A stretch of 64,000 nt of DNA from Enterobacter cloacae subsp. cloacae ATCC 13047 (GCF_000025565.1 NC_014121.1:3410001-3474000), one strand, 5' to 3'. Counted from the stretch's first letter, positions 1 to 11,152 are shown. Program-made: numbers and translations. Notes: generated by a model from the letters alone, not told the origin.

Positions 1-583
1 GCATATCGCCGTATTCGATGCCGTTGTGAACCATCTTAACATAGTGGCCTGCACCGTCCGGACCGATATAGGTCACACACGGCTCACCATCTTCCGCAAC
101 TGCAGCGATTTTGGTCAGGATTGGCGCAACAAGCTCGTACGCTTCTTTCTGGCCGCCAGGCATGATAGATGGGCCTTTCAGCGCGCCCTCTTCACCACCG
201 GAAACACCGGTACCGATGAAGTTGAAACCTTCAGCAGAGAGTTCACGGTTACGACGAATGGTGTCCTGGAAGAAGGTGTTACCACCATCAATGATGATGT
301 CGCCTTTGTCCAGATAAGGTTTCAGGGAATCGATGGCTGCATCGGTACCTGCGCCCGCTTTCACCATTAACAGGATACGACGAGGCGTTTCCAGAGATTC
401 AACAAACTCTTTAACCGTATAGAAAGGAACCAGTTTCTTACCCGGATTCTCAGCGATGACTTCTTCGGTCTTATCACGGGAGCGGTTGAAAACGGAGACG
501 GTATAACCACGGCTTTCGATGTTGAGCGCCAGGTTGCGCCCCATCACTGCCATACCGACAACGCCGATCTGTTGCTTGGACAT
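1..583 (-). CDS. gnd: 6-phosphogluconate dehydrogenase, decarboxylating (5' part; runs off the window)
   Basis: Oxidative decarboxylation of 6-phosphogluconate to ribulose 5-phosphate with NADP+, in the cytosolic pentose phosphate pathway. About 194 N-terminal codons are present; the 3' end lies beyond position 1. The protein begins [20 protein letters not shown], with the NADP-binding GxxxMGxNLA pattern at residues 8-18, then [18 protein letters not shown], the DGGNTFF segment and the substrate-binding [12 protein letters not shown] loop near residue 128. The ATG at 581-583 is preceded by a clear AGGAG six bases upstream. gnd is the usual right-hand border of enterobacterial O-antigen loci, and here it directly follows wbaP in the same direction. 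Identification is certain; only truncation by the window limits it. Confidence 0.97.
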   Translation of the reverse strand, partial: MSKQQIGVVGMAVMGRNLALNIESRGYTVSVFNRSRDKTEEVIAENPGKKLVPFYTVKEFVESLETPRRILLMVKAGAGTDAAIDSLKPYLDKGDIIIDGGNTFFQDTIRRNRELSAEGFNFIGTGVSGGEEGALKGPSIMPGGQKEAYELVAPILTKIAAVAEDGEPCVTYIGPDGAGHYVKMVHNGIEYGDM

Positions 584-609
584 TACATACTCCTGTCAGG
601 TGTGGATAC

Positions 610-632
610 CCCGCCGTAAAGGAGCCGGCGGG
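610..632 (-). other. GC-rich hairpin in the gnd leader
   Basis: CCCGCCG at 610-616 pairs with CGGCGGG at 626-632 around a 9-base loop, 27 bases upstream of the gnd ATG. No T-run follows on the gnd strand, so a simple terminator is unlikely. It may be a leader structure or the remains of a terminator for the O-antigen operon. Function is not shown by the sequence. Confidence 0.4.
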
Positions 633-727
633 TAAAGTGAAGAACATGTTAACTCAGGTTAGAGTCCAGAAGGTAGCAATAGATGTCTTATTTAGAATGG
701 TCTTAAACCATATAAAACCCGCGTATT

Positions 728-745
728 GGTGCATTAATATGCACC
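728..745 (-). other. Perfect hairpin overlapping the wbaP stop codon
   Basis: GGTGCAT (728-734) and ATGCACC (739-745) form a perfect 7-bp stem with a 4-base loop. The stem contains the last codons and part of the stop codon of wbaP. There is no long U-tract, so it would be at best a weak terminator or an mRNA 3'-end stabiliser at the end of the O-antigen operon. Confidence 0.4.
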
Positions 746-2170
746 ATCACGATGAAGAACGACCTTCACAGTTTTGAACAGAATCGCGATATCATTCCAG
801 AGCGACCAGTTTTTTACATACCAGGAGTCAAAGTAGACGCGCGTATCGTAATCAACATCATTACGGCCACTCACCTGCCATAAACCTGTCATGCCAGGTT
901 TCGCCATCAGATAGTAATCGACATTATCATCATATCGAGGCAGTTCTTCAGAAATAATAGGACGCGGCCCAACCAGACTCATTTGCCCTTTAAGGACGTT
1001 GAATAACTGAGGCAGTTCATCAAGGCTAGTTTTCCGAATAAACCGACCTACCGAAGTGATCCTGGGGTCATTTTTTAACTTGAAATCACGATCCCACTCT
1101 TCACGGGCCGCCGGATCCGAATCAAGAAGCTTTTGCAAAACCTCCTGTGAATTCAGGACCATAGAGCGGAATTTATAACATGGGAAAAGCTTACCATGTC
1201 GCCCGACGCGCATATGTCCATAGATTGCCGGGCCACCATCACGTGTCACTTTATACCAGAGATAAATAAGCAAAGGTGACGCAACCAGGATGATCAGTGA
1301 CGAACAAACAATATCGAATGTGCGTTTCAGGAAACGAGAAGTCCTCTTCGCCAGATTATTATGGATTCGAAGAAGCATAACTTCGTGGCTGAAGATAAAT
1401 GACATATCGGTATTATATAGCGGTAAACCTCGTAAAGAAGGTATCACCGTAACAGAACGACAGTCTTTCTTTGACAGTTCTCGCAACCAGTTTAGGGTCT
1501 TATCGCTGTTTTCCATTTCAAATGCGACGATGAAATGAATATCCCCTGTTTTCTTCATCTGCCAAAGAATTTCGGGGTCACGCAAAACAGGCAGTCCCTG
1601 GAGCATCGATTCCGTAGATTCTTCATCATAGAAGGCCACGACATCGAAACCGAGCATTTCTTCGCTCTGCAACGCGAAGTAAGCCTCAACAGCATTGCTT
1701 CCGCTTCCCATGATGATGGTTTTTTTCTTCCAGATACCAAGACGATTAAGAAGATGCTTCGTCATGGCTCTAAAGAATGGAAGCAGGATTAAGGCAAAGG
1801 TCCAGCAAAAAACCCACACATATCGTGAGAACTGCCATTTAGAAAAGGCAACAAGCGCCAGGTCAAAAACAGCAAAAATTACGATAGTACGGATAATTTC
1901 CTTTAATTCAAACCAAAATGGTTTTCGATAGGAATAATGCCGCAACCGAACCCAGAACCATCCCACACAAATTATACTTAATATGATGTGGGAAATGATA
2001 CGCATCTCAAGTTGGTTATCGGGGATAAAACGATAGAGATCGTTAAAAATCCAATACACACAACCAATTGAAAGTGCGAGTGAAACGTTAAAAAATATAA
2101 AATCCGAGGCCGCCAGAAAAAATTTGCATAGCAACGGGTTATATTTATTCAAAAAATTATCCGTATCCAT
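734..2170 (-). CDS. wbaP: Undecaprenyl-phosphate galactose phosphotransferase WbaP
   Basis: Initiating transferase for O-antigen synthesis: moves galactose-1-phosphate from UDP-Gal to undecaprenyl phosphate at the inner membrane. The 478-residue protein has the WbaP layout: four or five hydrophobic N-terminal segments (about residues 15-135), a central nucleotide-binding-like domain (KKKTIIMGSGSNAVEAY near 150), one further membrane segment (about 288-308), and a C-terminal sugar-transferase domain with KFRSM, TSLDELPQLFNVLKG, SLVGPRP and KPGMTGLWQVSGR. The start is ATG at 2168-2170, with AGGTG five bases upstream, in preference to an in-frame GTG six bases earlier. It is a paralogue of WcaJ at 20836-22230, which transfers glucose instead. 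Specificity for galactose is inferred from the full-length WbaP resemblance and the adjacent glf; no other candidate initiating enzyme lies in the locus. Confidence 0.9.
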   Translation of the reverse strand: MDTDNFLNKYNPLLCKFFLAASDFIFFNVSLALSIGCVYWIFNDLYRFIPDNQLEMRIISHIILSIICVGWFWVRLRHYSYRKPFWFELKEIIRTIVIFAVFDLALVAFSKWQFSRYVWVFCWTFALILLPFFRAMTKHLLNRLGIWKKKTIIMGSGSNAVEAYFALQSEEMLGFDVVAFYDEESTESMLQGLPVLRDPEILWQMKKTGDIHFIVAFEMENSDKTLNWLRELSKKDCRSVTVIPSLRGLPLYNTDMSFIFSHEVMLLRIHNNLAKRTSRFLKRTFDIVCSSLIILVASPLLIYLWYKVTRDGGPAIYGHMRVGRHGKLFPCYKFRSMVLNSQEVLQKLLDSDPAAREEWDRDFKLKNDPRITSVGRFIRKTSLDELPQLFNVLKGQMSLVGPRPIISEELPRYDDNVDYYLMAKPGMTGLWQVSGRNDVDYDTRVYFDSWYVKNWSLWNDIAILFKTVKVVLHRDGAY

Positions 2171-2184
2171 GACCACACCTGATT

Positions 2185-4097
<1,913 letters not shown>

Positions 4098-4100
4098 TCT

Positions 4101-5075
4101 TTACCTTTGTTTATCTGAGAAAACTACAATCTGCCTCAGAGCAGCACTTAATAAGAAAAGAGAGATTTTATTTTTTGATAATAATGATAATATTTTGTAT
4201 TTTCTATATGACCAACAATTAAAAATATCTCGATAGCTTAGCTTGTTATATTCAGTCAATATTAAATCTATATACTTTTGGCGTATTTTACGATCATCAA
4301 TCCGCACTAAACTCACTAAGCAAGACTGGATGAGATTTACAAAAGCAGTAGTGTAGAATTTAATGTCAATGTTTTCTCGAATAACATTTTCTTTCAATAA
4401 TCTTAACGTTTCAAACAATCTAAATTGCTTTTCAGCTGATCCGGTTGTAATTGAATTAGATCTTTTCCTATAACCATATAACTCATGTTCAATGTAGCTA
4501 ACCGCTCTGGCTCTAGCTGATAATAAAGGCGACGTGAGAACGTCTTCGTAGATAAATCCGACCGGAAAGCGATTTTTAATGTACATCTCTCTCTTTGCTA
4601 CTCTCGCCCATGCAAAGTTAGGCTTCTTAGTTAAAATAACATTAGAGATTTTACGGATTGAATTAGACGGCACAGATAATTCAAATTGAGGAAGAGGTTC
4701 ATCTTTTTCAGCATGAAATTTTTTATAGTCGAAATAAACTATATCTGACATATGTTTTGAGATGCATGAATCCACCTCAGACAGAGCATTCGTAGATATC
4801 AAGTCATCTGAATCAATAAAAAACACATATTCACCTACCGCCCTGTCAAGCCCAAAATTCCTTGCATCAGAAAGCCCACCGTTTTTCTTATAAAAATATT
4901 TAAACTTACTATCTTCCTCTACGAATCTCTCACAAATATCAGAAGAATGATCCGTTGACCCATCATCTATTAATAAGCATTCAAAATCTTTAAAGTTTTG
5001 ATTATGAATAGACGACAGACAATCTTCTAAATAATCCTGAACATTATAAATCGGAAGAATTAAACTAAATCGCAT
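4101..5075 (-). CDS. GT2 family glycosyltransferase
   Basis: A 324-residue inverting GT-A glycosyltransferase for O-unit assembly on the cytosolic face of the inner membrane. The N-terminal domain has the GT2 pattern: SLILPIYNVQDYLEDCLSSI at residues 4-23, the nucleotide-contacting LLIDDGSTDHS near 34-44, GGLSDARNFGLD near 65-76, and the DxD-type FFIDSDD near 89-95. The C-terminal part has no recognised domain. The start ATG has GGGAG eight bases upstream and overlaps the wzy end by 11 bases. The gene is strikingly AT-rich compared with galF or gnd, as are its neighbours. Donor and acceptor sugars are unknown; with WbaP, DUF4422 and the GT52 protein it fits a repeat unit of about four sugars. 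Confidence 0.85.
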   Translation of the reverse strand: MRFSLILPIYNVQDYLEDCLSSIHNQNFKDFECLLIDDGSTDHSSDICERFVEEDSKFKYFYKKNGGLSDARNFGLDRAVGEYVFFIDSDDLISTNALSEVDSCISKHMSDIVYFDYKKFHAEKDEPLPQFELSVPSNSIRKISNVILTKKPNFAWARVAKREMYIKNRFPVGFIYEDVLTSPLLSARARAVSYIEHELYGYRKRSNSITTGSAEKQFRLFETLRLLKENVIRENIDIKFYTTAFVNLIQSCLVSLVRIDDRKIRQKYIDLILTEYNKLSYRDIFNCWSYRKYKILSLLSKNKISLFLLSAALRQIVVFSDKQR

Positions 5076-6387
5076 AAACTTTCTCCCGACGTTTCATTAA
5101 GCAAACAAATAAAGTATAAACCAAAGCAATAAAACAAAGAATTATAAATTTTGGATCCGTGAGTGCGTACGTTTCACCCATAGTTAGAATTCTAACGATG
5201 GTGTAATGTATTTTAATAAATAATAATATTATCCAATAATCATAGTTCATAACTGCAATTCGGAACATGCCATACAAGACCCCGCAAATAAAACCTACTG
5301 GCAAAGCAACTAATAATGACAAAGGATAACCAAAAAAGTAAATGAAATTGACAGGTGAAGCCATTGTAAAGTTAATTCCTTTTTCATAATAGCCTTCAAA
5401 TATATTTGGAGGTGTTATTTGCGACATCAAGTAGAATATCCCTCGATATCTGTCCTCGCTTGCCGTACCAAAGAATGAGCGAATTAATTCAGAATAATCT
5501 TTTATCTCTCCGGAGATATTATCTACTGCCCACCACATTTGTGATTGCAAGATAATCCTAGATAGAAAACTCTCAGTTGCATTTTTTTGCCCCACAATAG
5601 CTGCATAGCTATTATAAATTGCAATAGAGAAAATGAAGGTAATCACCAGAGTAATAACAATATTCTTCGTTGAAAATACATTAAACTTACTTGAGTGTAT
5701 GATAAAGTATGGTGTAATAAAAAATACAATCGCGGAAAACACACCAGTAAATTTTTCACCAACCAATATCTGTGCAATTAATCCCAAAACAAACATAACA
5801 AGCAACCACTTATAAGGACGTGCTGCATACATCATACCTAATAAGAAACTTAATTGTACCAAATTAAACTTCAAATAGTCCCCCCAAGAGGGAGCTATAT
5901 TGGCCCAATAATAAAAGCGATCAACGTTATAATCATTCGGAGAACCATATCTAATACTAATATAAAAAAGCCCAATAATTAATGCAGAGCTTAAAAATGG
6001 AATAAATGAATAAACTAGTCTATTTAAAGAAATGATTTGAGGGTACGTCGTTGGCAACAAACGTTTTACAAGACTAAATCCAGCATAACTACTGTACAAA
6101 AGAAAGAAGCACAATGAGAGATTACGGGATGTCGCGCCTGTCAAATAGCTTATGGTCTGTGTTTCAACAAAGTAAGAACCAAATTCTGCAATTAGGCAAC
6201 TAAGCCCAGTAGTTGTATAGGCAAAAATTGCCATGAAATTAAAGAAAGTAAATTGCACTTTCATTCTAAATAAATAAACTACTGTAACCAACCACAGCAA
6301 ATAAGAAAAGATATTAAAAACGAGCGAAGCAGGAAAAAGGCTATTTATGGCGTAAACCAAAAACCAAACTATAGCTAGTACATTCAT
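5065..6387 (-). CDS. wzy: O-antigen polymerase Wzy
   Basis: About 440 residues, almost wholly hydrophobic, with some eleven predicted membrane segments and a larger loop in the middle-to-late part of the chain (around the AAIVGQKNATESFLSR and GTASEDRYRGIFY regions). This is the topology of Wzy polymerases, which link lipid-bound O units on the periplasmic face. Wzy proteins share little sequence, so the call rests on topology, on position between a flippase and glycosyltransferases, and on its being the only such protein in the locus apart from Wzx. I take ATG at 6385-6387; an in-frame GTG at 6399 is possible, and neither has a strong ribosome site. Very AT-rich. Confidence 0.8.
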   Translation of the reverse strand: MNVLAIVWFLVYAINSLFPASLVFNIFSYLLWLVTVVYLFRMKVQFTFFNFMAIFAYTTTGLSCLIAEFGSYFVETQTISYLTGATSRNLSLCFFLLYSSYAGFSLVKRLLPTTYPQIISLNRLVYSFIPFLSSALIIGLFYISIRYGSPNDYNVDRFYYWANIAPSWGDYLKFNLVQLSFLLGMMYAARPYKWLLVMFVLGLIAQILVGEKFTGVFSAIVFFITPYFIIHSSKFNVFSTKNIVITLVITFIFSIAIYNSYAAIVGQKNATESFLSRIILQSQMWWAVDNISGEIKDYSELIRSFFGTASEDRYRGIFYLMSQITPPNIFEGYYEKGINFTMASPVNFIYFFGYPLSLLVALPVGFICGVLYGMFRIAVMNYDYWIILLFIKIHYTIVRILTMGETYALTDPKFIILCFIALVYTLFVCLMKRREKVYAI

Positions 6388-6414
6388 ATTTAATAACACT
6401 TAATTATATGGGTA

Positions 6415-7362
6415 TCAGATGTGAATATGATTTTCTTCTGGCAACTTGTTGGCAAGCATACTTATTCCATCTTTCATTGCTGAAGTAAGCCATGGCGAAT
6501 CTATCACATATATATTTACATTCCTTACTGTATACAAATTAAACTGAGAACTACTTGCAAAGCCATATAGATTAACCAGGTATCCATCGCGAATTAAGTC
6601 AAATACTATTTCCTCTGCAATACTACTACTGCTAAATTTAAAAGACTCAAATTCTTTATCTAATGCCCTAGGATGTGGGATATATTTTGGTTTTTCCGGG
6701 AATTTATTCAGAAATAAAAGGACATCAGTTTTGAGTTTATGGCCATTATCCGCTGTAGTAATTTCGTCGTAGATAGTTCCCAAGAAAATATCAATGACCT
6801 TATCACTTTTTGAAAGTTCAGTTGATTCAAATAGTTCTAAAAAAATCGCATTTTGCACACAGTTTTCAAAATCTTTAAAAATTGTATAATGTCTGTTAGA
6901 TCTGCGTTTAACTGACTCTAAGTAATATTTCCTACCTAAAAAACAATGTACTACAGTAAAAATTTTTTTCTTCAACGATTTCCTATGATGTTCTTTAAAA
7001 TAAGAGCCTGACTTTAAAATATTTCCAATACCATCATCGAATGTTATAAGCTCATTAAATTTTATAAATGACAAAAGATAATGGCTTATACTATCGTCAA
7101 GGCTTGCTAATAAAACCTTATCGAATCTAGAAGTAATAAATCTTTTTCTAAGCTTACATAATAATTTAAATGAGTACACATCTTTTATGAATTCAGATTG
7201 TTTACAGTGCTCAGCAATGAGCGAATAATATTTCTTATGCTTATCATCTTCAATCTTAGAAAAATAAACAAAACGAATAGAACTATAATCTATTCCTTCT
7301 TTCTGGATCACTGCCTTCGCTATTAATATTTGCAAAGGTGTAAAGCAAACTACAAGGTTCAT
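6415..7362 (-). CDS. GT52 (sialyltransferase-like) family glycosyltransferase; candidate pseudaminyltransferase
   Basis: A 315-residue protein resembling family GT52, whose known members include lipooligosaccharide sialyltransferases. The N-terminus MNLVVCFTPLQILIAKAVI matches the family's opening, ELITFDDGIGNILKSG near residues 104-119 resembles its conserved aspartate-rich loop, and KYIPHPRALDKEFE near 225-238 resembles the conserved HPR motif. GT52 enzymes use CMP-activated nonulosonic acids. Since the locus makes CMP-pseudaminic acid and no other CMP-sugar, the simplest inference is that this enzyme transfers pseudaminic acid. It overlaps wzx by four bases (ATGA). AT-rich like its neighbours. 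The family assignment is good; the substrate is inferred. Confidence 0.7.
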   Translation of the reverse strand: MNLVVCFTPLQILIAKAVIQKEGIDYSSIRFVYFSKIEDDKHKKYYSLIAEHCKQSEFIKDVYSFKLLCKLRKRFITSRFDKVLLASLDDSISHYLLSFIKFNELITFDDGIGNILKSGSYFKEHHRKSLKKKIFTVVHCFLGRKYYLESVKRRSNRHYTIFKDFENCVQNAIFLELFESTELSKSDKVIDIFLGTIYDEITTADNGHKLKTDVLLFLNKFPEKPKYIPHPRALDKEFESFKFSSSSIAEEIVFDLIRDGYLVNLYGFASSSQFNLYTVRNVNIYVIDSPWLTSAMKDGISMLANKLPEENHIHI

Positions 7363-8564
7363 TTTTCCACAACCTTATTAATATTAATATACAGCATACA
7401 TATTGCAATCGAGTTAGATATTATCATAGCATAAGGTACATACTTTATATTATGGTTGGCCAATACATAAACCAATAAAATATAGATTACAGCTGATACA
7501 ATCGTGCAAAATGATATGATTTTATTCCTACCATGATAAAAATAAAAATTAACGAGCAATAAATAAGGTATTGTTAAAGATATGGCTAGTGCAAATAGTA
7601 CAGCATAGTATTTTGCACTTTCGAAGCCGGGTCCTAATACCCAACTGTATATTGACTGAGGTATTATGAGGAAAAAAACGAACGGCAAAGGTGTAATTAA
7701 CAAACTTAACAAAGCGATTTTTTTTACTTTTGAATGCGTGAGGCTGCCATTTTTGATGTAGTCATAATAATAAGGAACTGTTGCTTTGTTAATTGCCATC
7801 AGCAAAATTGCAAATATTGATGCAAGTTGATAGCCTACAGAATATACACCAAGCGTGGATGCACTGAATATTTTATATATTAACAGACGGTCAACTTGAC
7901 CTTTAGCAAAAAAACTTAACTGATGTAATAGCAGAGGTACACCAAAAGAAAAATTATATTTAAAAAGATTTAAAGCAAAACCGAATGATAAGCGCACGGT
8001 ATTTTTCTGAAACCAGTAAAAAATAACAATAGACAAGAATAAACTTGCAATATTTGCAATTATCATCGCTACAATTCGATTTAAAACTGATACATCAAAA
8101 TAGTGAAAAAGGAAAACTGTTGCTCCAGCAGAAATTATTGCATTTAAAAACTGTATAATAATATAGCTGCCAGGACGCCTCTGACACTGTTGTGATGCAA
8201 AGAATAATGCAAGTACAGATTGTGTATAGGCGGTCAAGACAGCATAAAATAAAATATTATCTTTAAAAAATGTAGCTACTAAACATGAAATTATCGCGAA
8301 TACTATCGTTGCCTGAAATGCACTAGCTAACAATATGCTACCGAGTCCATTTTTACCATATTTATAATAATATCTCACCAAGGCGCCATCTTGGCTAAAT
8401 CCGATAAAAATCAGTCCCAAAGCAATTACTATCTGATAATAGGATAACTCACCGAAACCATCCGAACCCAGCATTCTTGTAAGGTAAGGAAGCAAAAGAA
8501 ATGGAATACTTCTTGAGAGAAGATCTCCGGTAAGATAAATAAAGCTATCGCGAATTATTTTCAT
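7359..8564 (-). CDS. wzx: O-antigen flippase Wzx
   Basis: A 401-residue multi-spanning protein of the MATE/polysaccharide-transporter type that moves Und-PP-linked O units across the inner membrane. The N-terminus SFIYLTGDLLSRSIPFLLLPYLTRMLGSDGFGELSYYQ is typical of Wzx (it is split here over residues 8-45), and about twelve hydrophobic segments follow. It lies six bases after pseI and is coupled to the GT52 gene by an ATGA overlap. It differs from WzxC (19356-20834), which belongs to the larger colanic acid flippases. Composition shifts at its 5' end from moderate GC in the pse genes to very AT-rich. Confidence 0.88.
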   Translation of the reverse strand: MKIIRDSFIYLTGDLLSRSIPFLLLPYLTRMLGSDGFGELSYYQIVIALGLIFIGFSQDGALVRYYYKYGKNGLGSILLASAFQATIVFAIISCLVATFFKDNILFYAVLTAYTQSVLALFFASQQCQRRPGSYIIIQFLNAIISAGATVFLFHYFDVSVLNRIVAMIIANIASLFLSIVIFYWFQKNTVRLSFGFALNLFKYNFSFGVPLLLHQLSFFAKGQVDRLLIYKIFSASTLGVYSVGYQLASIFAILLMAINKATVPYYYDYIKNGSLTHSKVKKIALLSLLITPLPFVFFLIIPQSIYSWVLGPGFESAKYYAVLFALAISLTIPYLLLVNFYFYHGRNKIISFCTIVSAVIYILLVYVLANHNIKYVPYAMIISNSIAICMLYININKVVEK

Positions 8565-8570
8565 GTATAT

Positions 8571-9620
8571 TCAACTAATATCTTCCAATGATAAAGGTGT
8601 TCCTTTAGATAAATTATTTTTAAATGTTAAACCCATTACCTCATCATAATATTTAGGTGCTAAACCGAAGCCAGGTCTAATGCTTTTTACATTCTCACTG
8701 GTCAGTGTTTCGCCTTTTTTAACATCTTTAACCACATAAAGAGAACGACGGAATTTTAGGTTACCCTTTTCACTTTCTTTGCGTTCGTAGTTAACTCTTC
8801 CCAACGCCATCCAAGCAGTCCTGGCATCATGACACAATGCTTTGAGCTCTTGTGGTTCAAGCGAGAAACTGTCATCTGGCCCCCCACCATTCCGATCCAG
8901 TGTAACGTGTTTTTCAATAACGTTAGCACCAAGGACAACTGATGCTACTGCAGTCGTATTATCGATTGTGTGATCGGACAGCCCAGTAATGACCCCAAAA
9001 CGCTCAGCCATATCTGGAATAGTCGCCAGATTATAATCTTCTGCTGGTGCCGGGTAACCACTCACGCAATGCAGAACGACAAGTTCCTTACAACCACCGT
9101 CACGTGCTGCAGTAATAGCCTCCTGAATCTCCTGCTCGTCAGCCATGCCCGTTGAAATAATCATCGGCTTGCCTGTTTTTGCAACATATTTTATTAATGG
9201 CAGATCGATAGCTTCAAATGAAGCGATTTTATAGGCAGGGGCTCCGAGTTCCTCCAGAAGATCTACAGCTGTATAATCGAAAGGACTACTGAAAATAGTA
9301 ATTCCGAGTTCTTTAGCTTTGTCAAACAGAGGCTTATGCCATTCCCAGGGCATTTGTGCCCCTTTGTATAAATTAAAAAGCGTTTGCCCATCCCATAGGC
9401 CGCCATGAATCTGAAAATCTTCAGTATCACATTCAATGGTGATGGTATCTGCACGGTATGTTTGTAATTTTATGGCATCTGCGCCTGCAGCTTTCGCTTC
9501 TTCCATAATCTTAAATGCACGGTTGATGTCGCCATTATGGTTCGCCGAAAGCTCAGCAATAATATAAGGAGGATGATCTTTACCAATTTTACGACCATCA
9601 ATAGTAATAAATTCGTTCAT
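8571..9620 (-). CDS. pseI: Pseudaminic acid synthase
   Basis: NeuB-family enzyme that condenses phosphoenolpyruvate with 2,4-diacetamido-2,4,6-trideoxy-L-altrose to give pseudaminic acid. The 349-residue protein has the NeuB barrel (PYIIAELSANHNGD at 18-31, IKLQTY near 51, SSPFD near 112, STGMA near 157, LHCVSGYPAP near 185, GLSDHT near 215, VIEKHVTLDRNGGGPDDSFSL near 236) and a C-terminal SAF/antifreeze-like domain (RRSLYVVKDVKKGE onward, about 290-349). The ARTAWMALGRVNYERKESEK segment and other details favour PseI over NeuB or LegI. The ATG overlaps the pseGH stop by one base (TAATG). The neighbouring pse genes make the assignment firm. Confidence 0.93.
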   Translation of the reverse strand: MNEFITIDGRKIGKDHPPYIIAELSANHNGDINRAFKIMEEAKAAGADAIKLQTYRADTITIECDTEDFQIHGGLWDGQTLFNLYKGAQMPWEWHKPLFDKAKELGITIFSSPFDYTAVDLLEELGAPAYKIASFEAIDLPLIKYVAKTGKPMIISTGMADEQEIQEAITAARDGGCKELVVLHCVSGYPAPAEDYNLATIPDMAERFGVITGLSDHTIDNTTAVASVVLGANVIEKHVTLDRNGGGPDDSFSLEPQELKALCHDARTAWMALGRVNYERKESEKGNLKFRRSLYVVKDVKKGETLTSENVKSIRPGFGLAPKYYDEVMGLTFKNNLSKGTPLSLEDIS

Positions 9621-11152
9621 TATTTTTTCTCGCTGATATATTCGCAGGGTGATAATTTATAAAATCCAATACGCTCAAATAACTGATGCGATGTATGGTT
9701 TTCTGGTAAAACCGTTGCCAGTATGCTTATACCTTTATGCAACATCAAGGCGCGTTTGATAGCTGCACTCGCAATGCCTTTACCGTGACATGCAGATGTC
9801 AGAAAAATCGATATTTCATAGTTTGCAAAGGCATGCTCAACAGGGTCTAATCGAATGACACCACATGCCCCTGCATTTTCAATAATGTAAAAGAATGAAT
9901 TGTCGGCATTTAACTTTCGTTTCATCCATTCGACGTGATTCTCGTATGCAGGAATTTCAGGATTACGAGCATATTTGCGCGTTTGCGGCTCACATTGAAG
10001 TTGATATACAAAATCGATATCGTCAAATGTAGCCTGACGCAGAGTCACATTAGTGCCATCTTTGGCTGACATTATTACTATTTCCTGGATATCTCTGTTA
10101 AGCCCCTGTCCATCACATATGTTCATAGCAAGGAGGCGCTGCTCGTGATAATGCGCGATCAAATGATTGAGAGCCTCGCTCAACTCTGCAGCATTAAAAT
10201 TATCCGCATATAGCACAATCGCACCAGCGTTAGACAGATTGTTTGCGATGGTTTTTTGATTATCCGCAATGACTACGTTTACCGCAGGTAATCCCATAGT
10301 ACATCGTTCCCACGTCGTTCCCCCCATAGCGCCGATTGCGAAATCGTGTTCCAGCATCAGTTCTGCCATATTTGACACATTAACGAGAACGTCGACGTCG
10401 TATTTCGATTTATTCGCAAGAGAGATAATTTCAGAACGGTGTGGACAAGCAGAGCCCAATACAACAGTGATTTTTTCTATGTTTTTAAAGTTTGACTGCT
10501 CAAGGAATACCAGCATTTTTCCAGCAACATTATGTGCATCCACCCCACCCATTGTTAATAATAGTTTTTTCGGTGCAGTAATGTTGGCTTTACGAACAAT
10601 TGATTGTTTTCTTAATTGCGAAAATGCAGGGTTTAGCAACGCATATTTTGCGCCAGCGAGAACTTTACCTTCTCTTTTATTGAATTGGGCATATTCTCTG
10701 GCGCTGCGCATATAGGTTTGATCAATCAGTAAATCACAACAATGCGGCCGGTTGCAGAGATCATCGATCACCACTAAATGTGAATCAGGAAAACGTGCTT
10801 TCACAATCGCTTCCCATTCGTAATCAAGAGAATAGTGATCGACAATGATGATGTCTGGATCAGAACAGTTTTCTACTATTAAATCGATAAATTTCTCAGC
10901 ATCATCGTATTGACTTCCATTAAGCCATGATTTTTCATCGCTGATGTAAGTACTCGATTTATCGGCAGCTGCGATAACTTCGACAGAAAAACCTTCCTGT
11001 TTTATTTTATCCAGAATATTACCAGGGTGGTCTTTTGATATAAATGAACAACGAGCTCCTGCTTTTTCTAAGACTTTCGCAAGATTTAGACAACGGATAA
11101 TATGACCAGAACCGATCGATAGCGATGAATCAGCCCGCAGAAACACGTTCAT
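9620..11152 (-). CDS. PseG-PseH fusion: UDP-sugar hydrolase plus N-acetyltransferase of pseudaminic acid synthesis
   Basis: Two consecutive pathway steps in one 510-residue chain. Residues 1-345 match PseG, the hydrolase that releases UDP from UDP-2,4-diacetamido-trideoxy-L-altropyranose: FLRADSSLSIGSGHIIRCLN at 4-23, IIVDHYSLDYEWE near 105, LLTMGGVDAHN near 200 and GAMGGTTWERCTMGLP near 277. Residues about 358-510 form a GNAT domain like PseH, which N-acetylates the 4-amino group (VTLRQATFDDIDFVYQLQ, then NYEISIFLTSACHGKGIASAA with the acetyl-CoA loop, and a GFYKLSP end). PseH acts before PseG, so the fusion covers both. The track is continuous with no stop between domains. It overlaps pseF by 23 bases. 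No separate pseH or pseG is present. Confidence 0.9.
   Translation of the reverse strand: MNVFLRADSSLSIGSGHIIRCLNLAKVLEKAGARCSFISKDHPGNILDKIKQEGFSVEVIAAADKSSTYISDEKSWLNGSQYDDAEKFIDLIVENCSDPDIIIVDHYSLDYEWEAIVKARFPDSHLVVIDDLCNRPHCCDLLIDQTYMRSAREYAQFNKREGKVLAGAKYALLNPAFSQLRKQSIVRKANITAPKKLLLTMGGVDAHNVAGKMLVFLEQSNFKNIEKITVVLGSACPHRSEIISLANKSKYDVDVLVNVSNMAELMLEHDFAIGAMGGTTWERCTMGLPAVNVVIADNQKTIANNLSNAGAIVLYADNFNAAELSEALNHLIAHYHEQRLLAMNICDGQGLNRDIQEIVIMSAKDGTNVTLRQATFDDIDFVYQLQCEPQTRKYARNPEIPAYENHVEWMKRKLNADNSFFYIIENAGACGVIRLDPVEHAFANYEISIFLTSACHGKGIASAAIKRALMLHKGISILATVLPENHTSHQLFERIGFYKLSPCEYISEKK

Noticed and set aside
734..2170. Reading WbaP as a second WcaJ
   Set aside because: The N-terminal half and C-terminal details (HRDGAY end, RNDVDYDTRVYFD) follow WbaP; WcaJ is present separately in the colanic acid operon.
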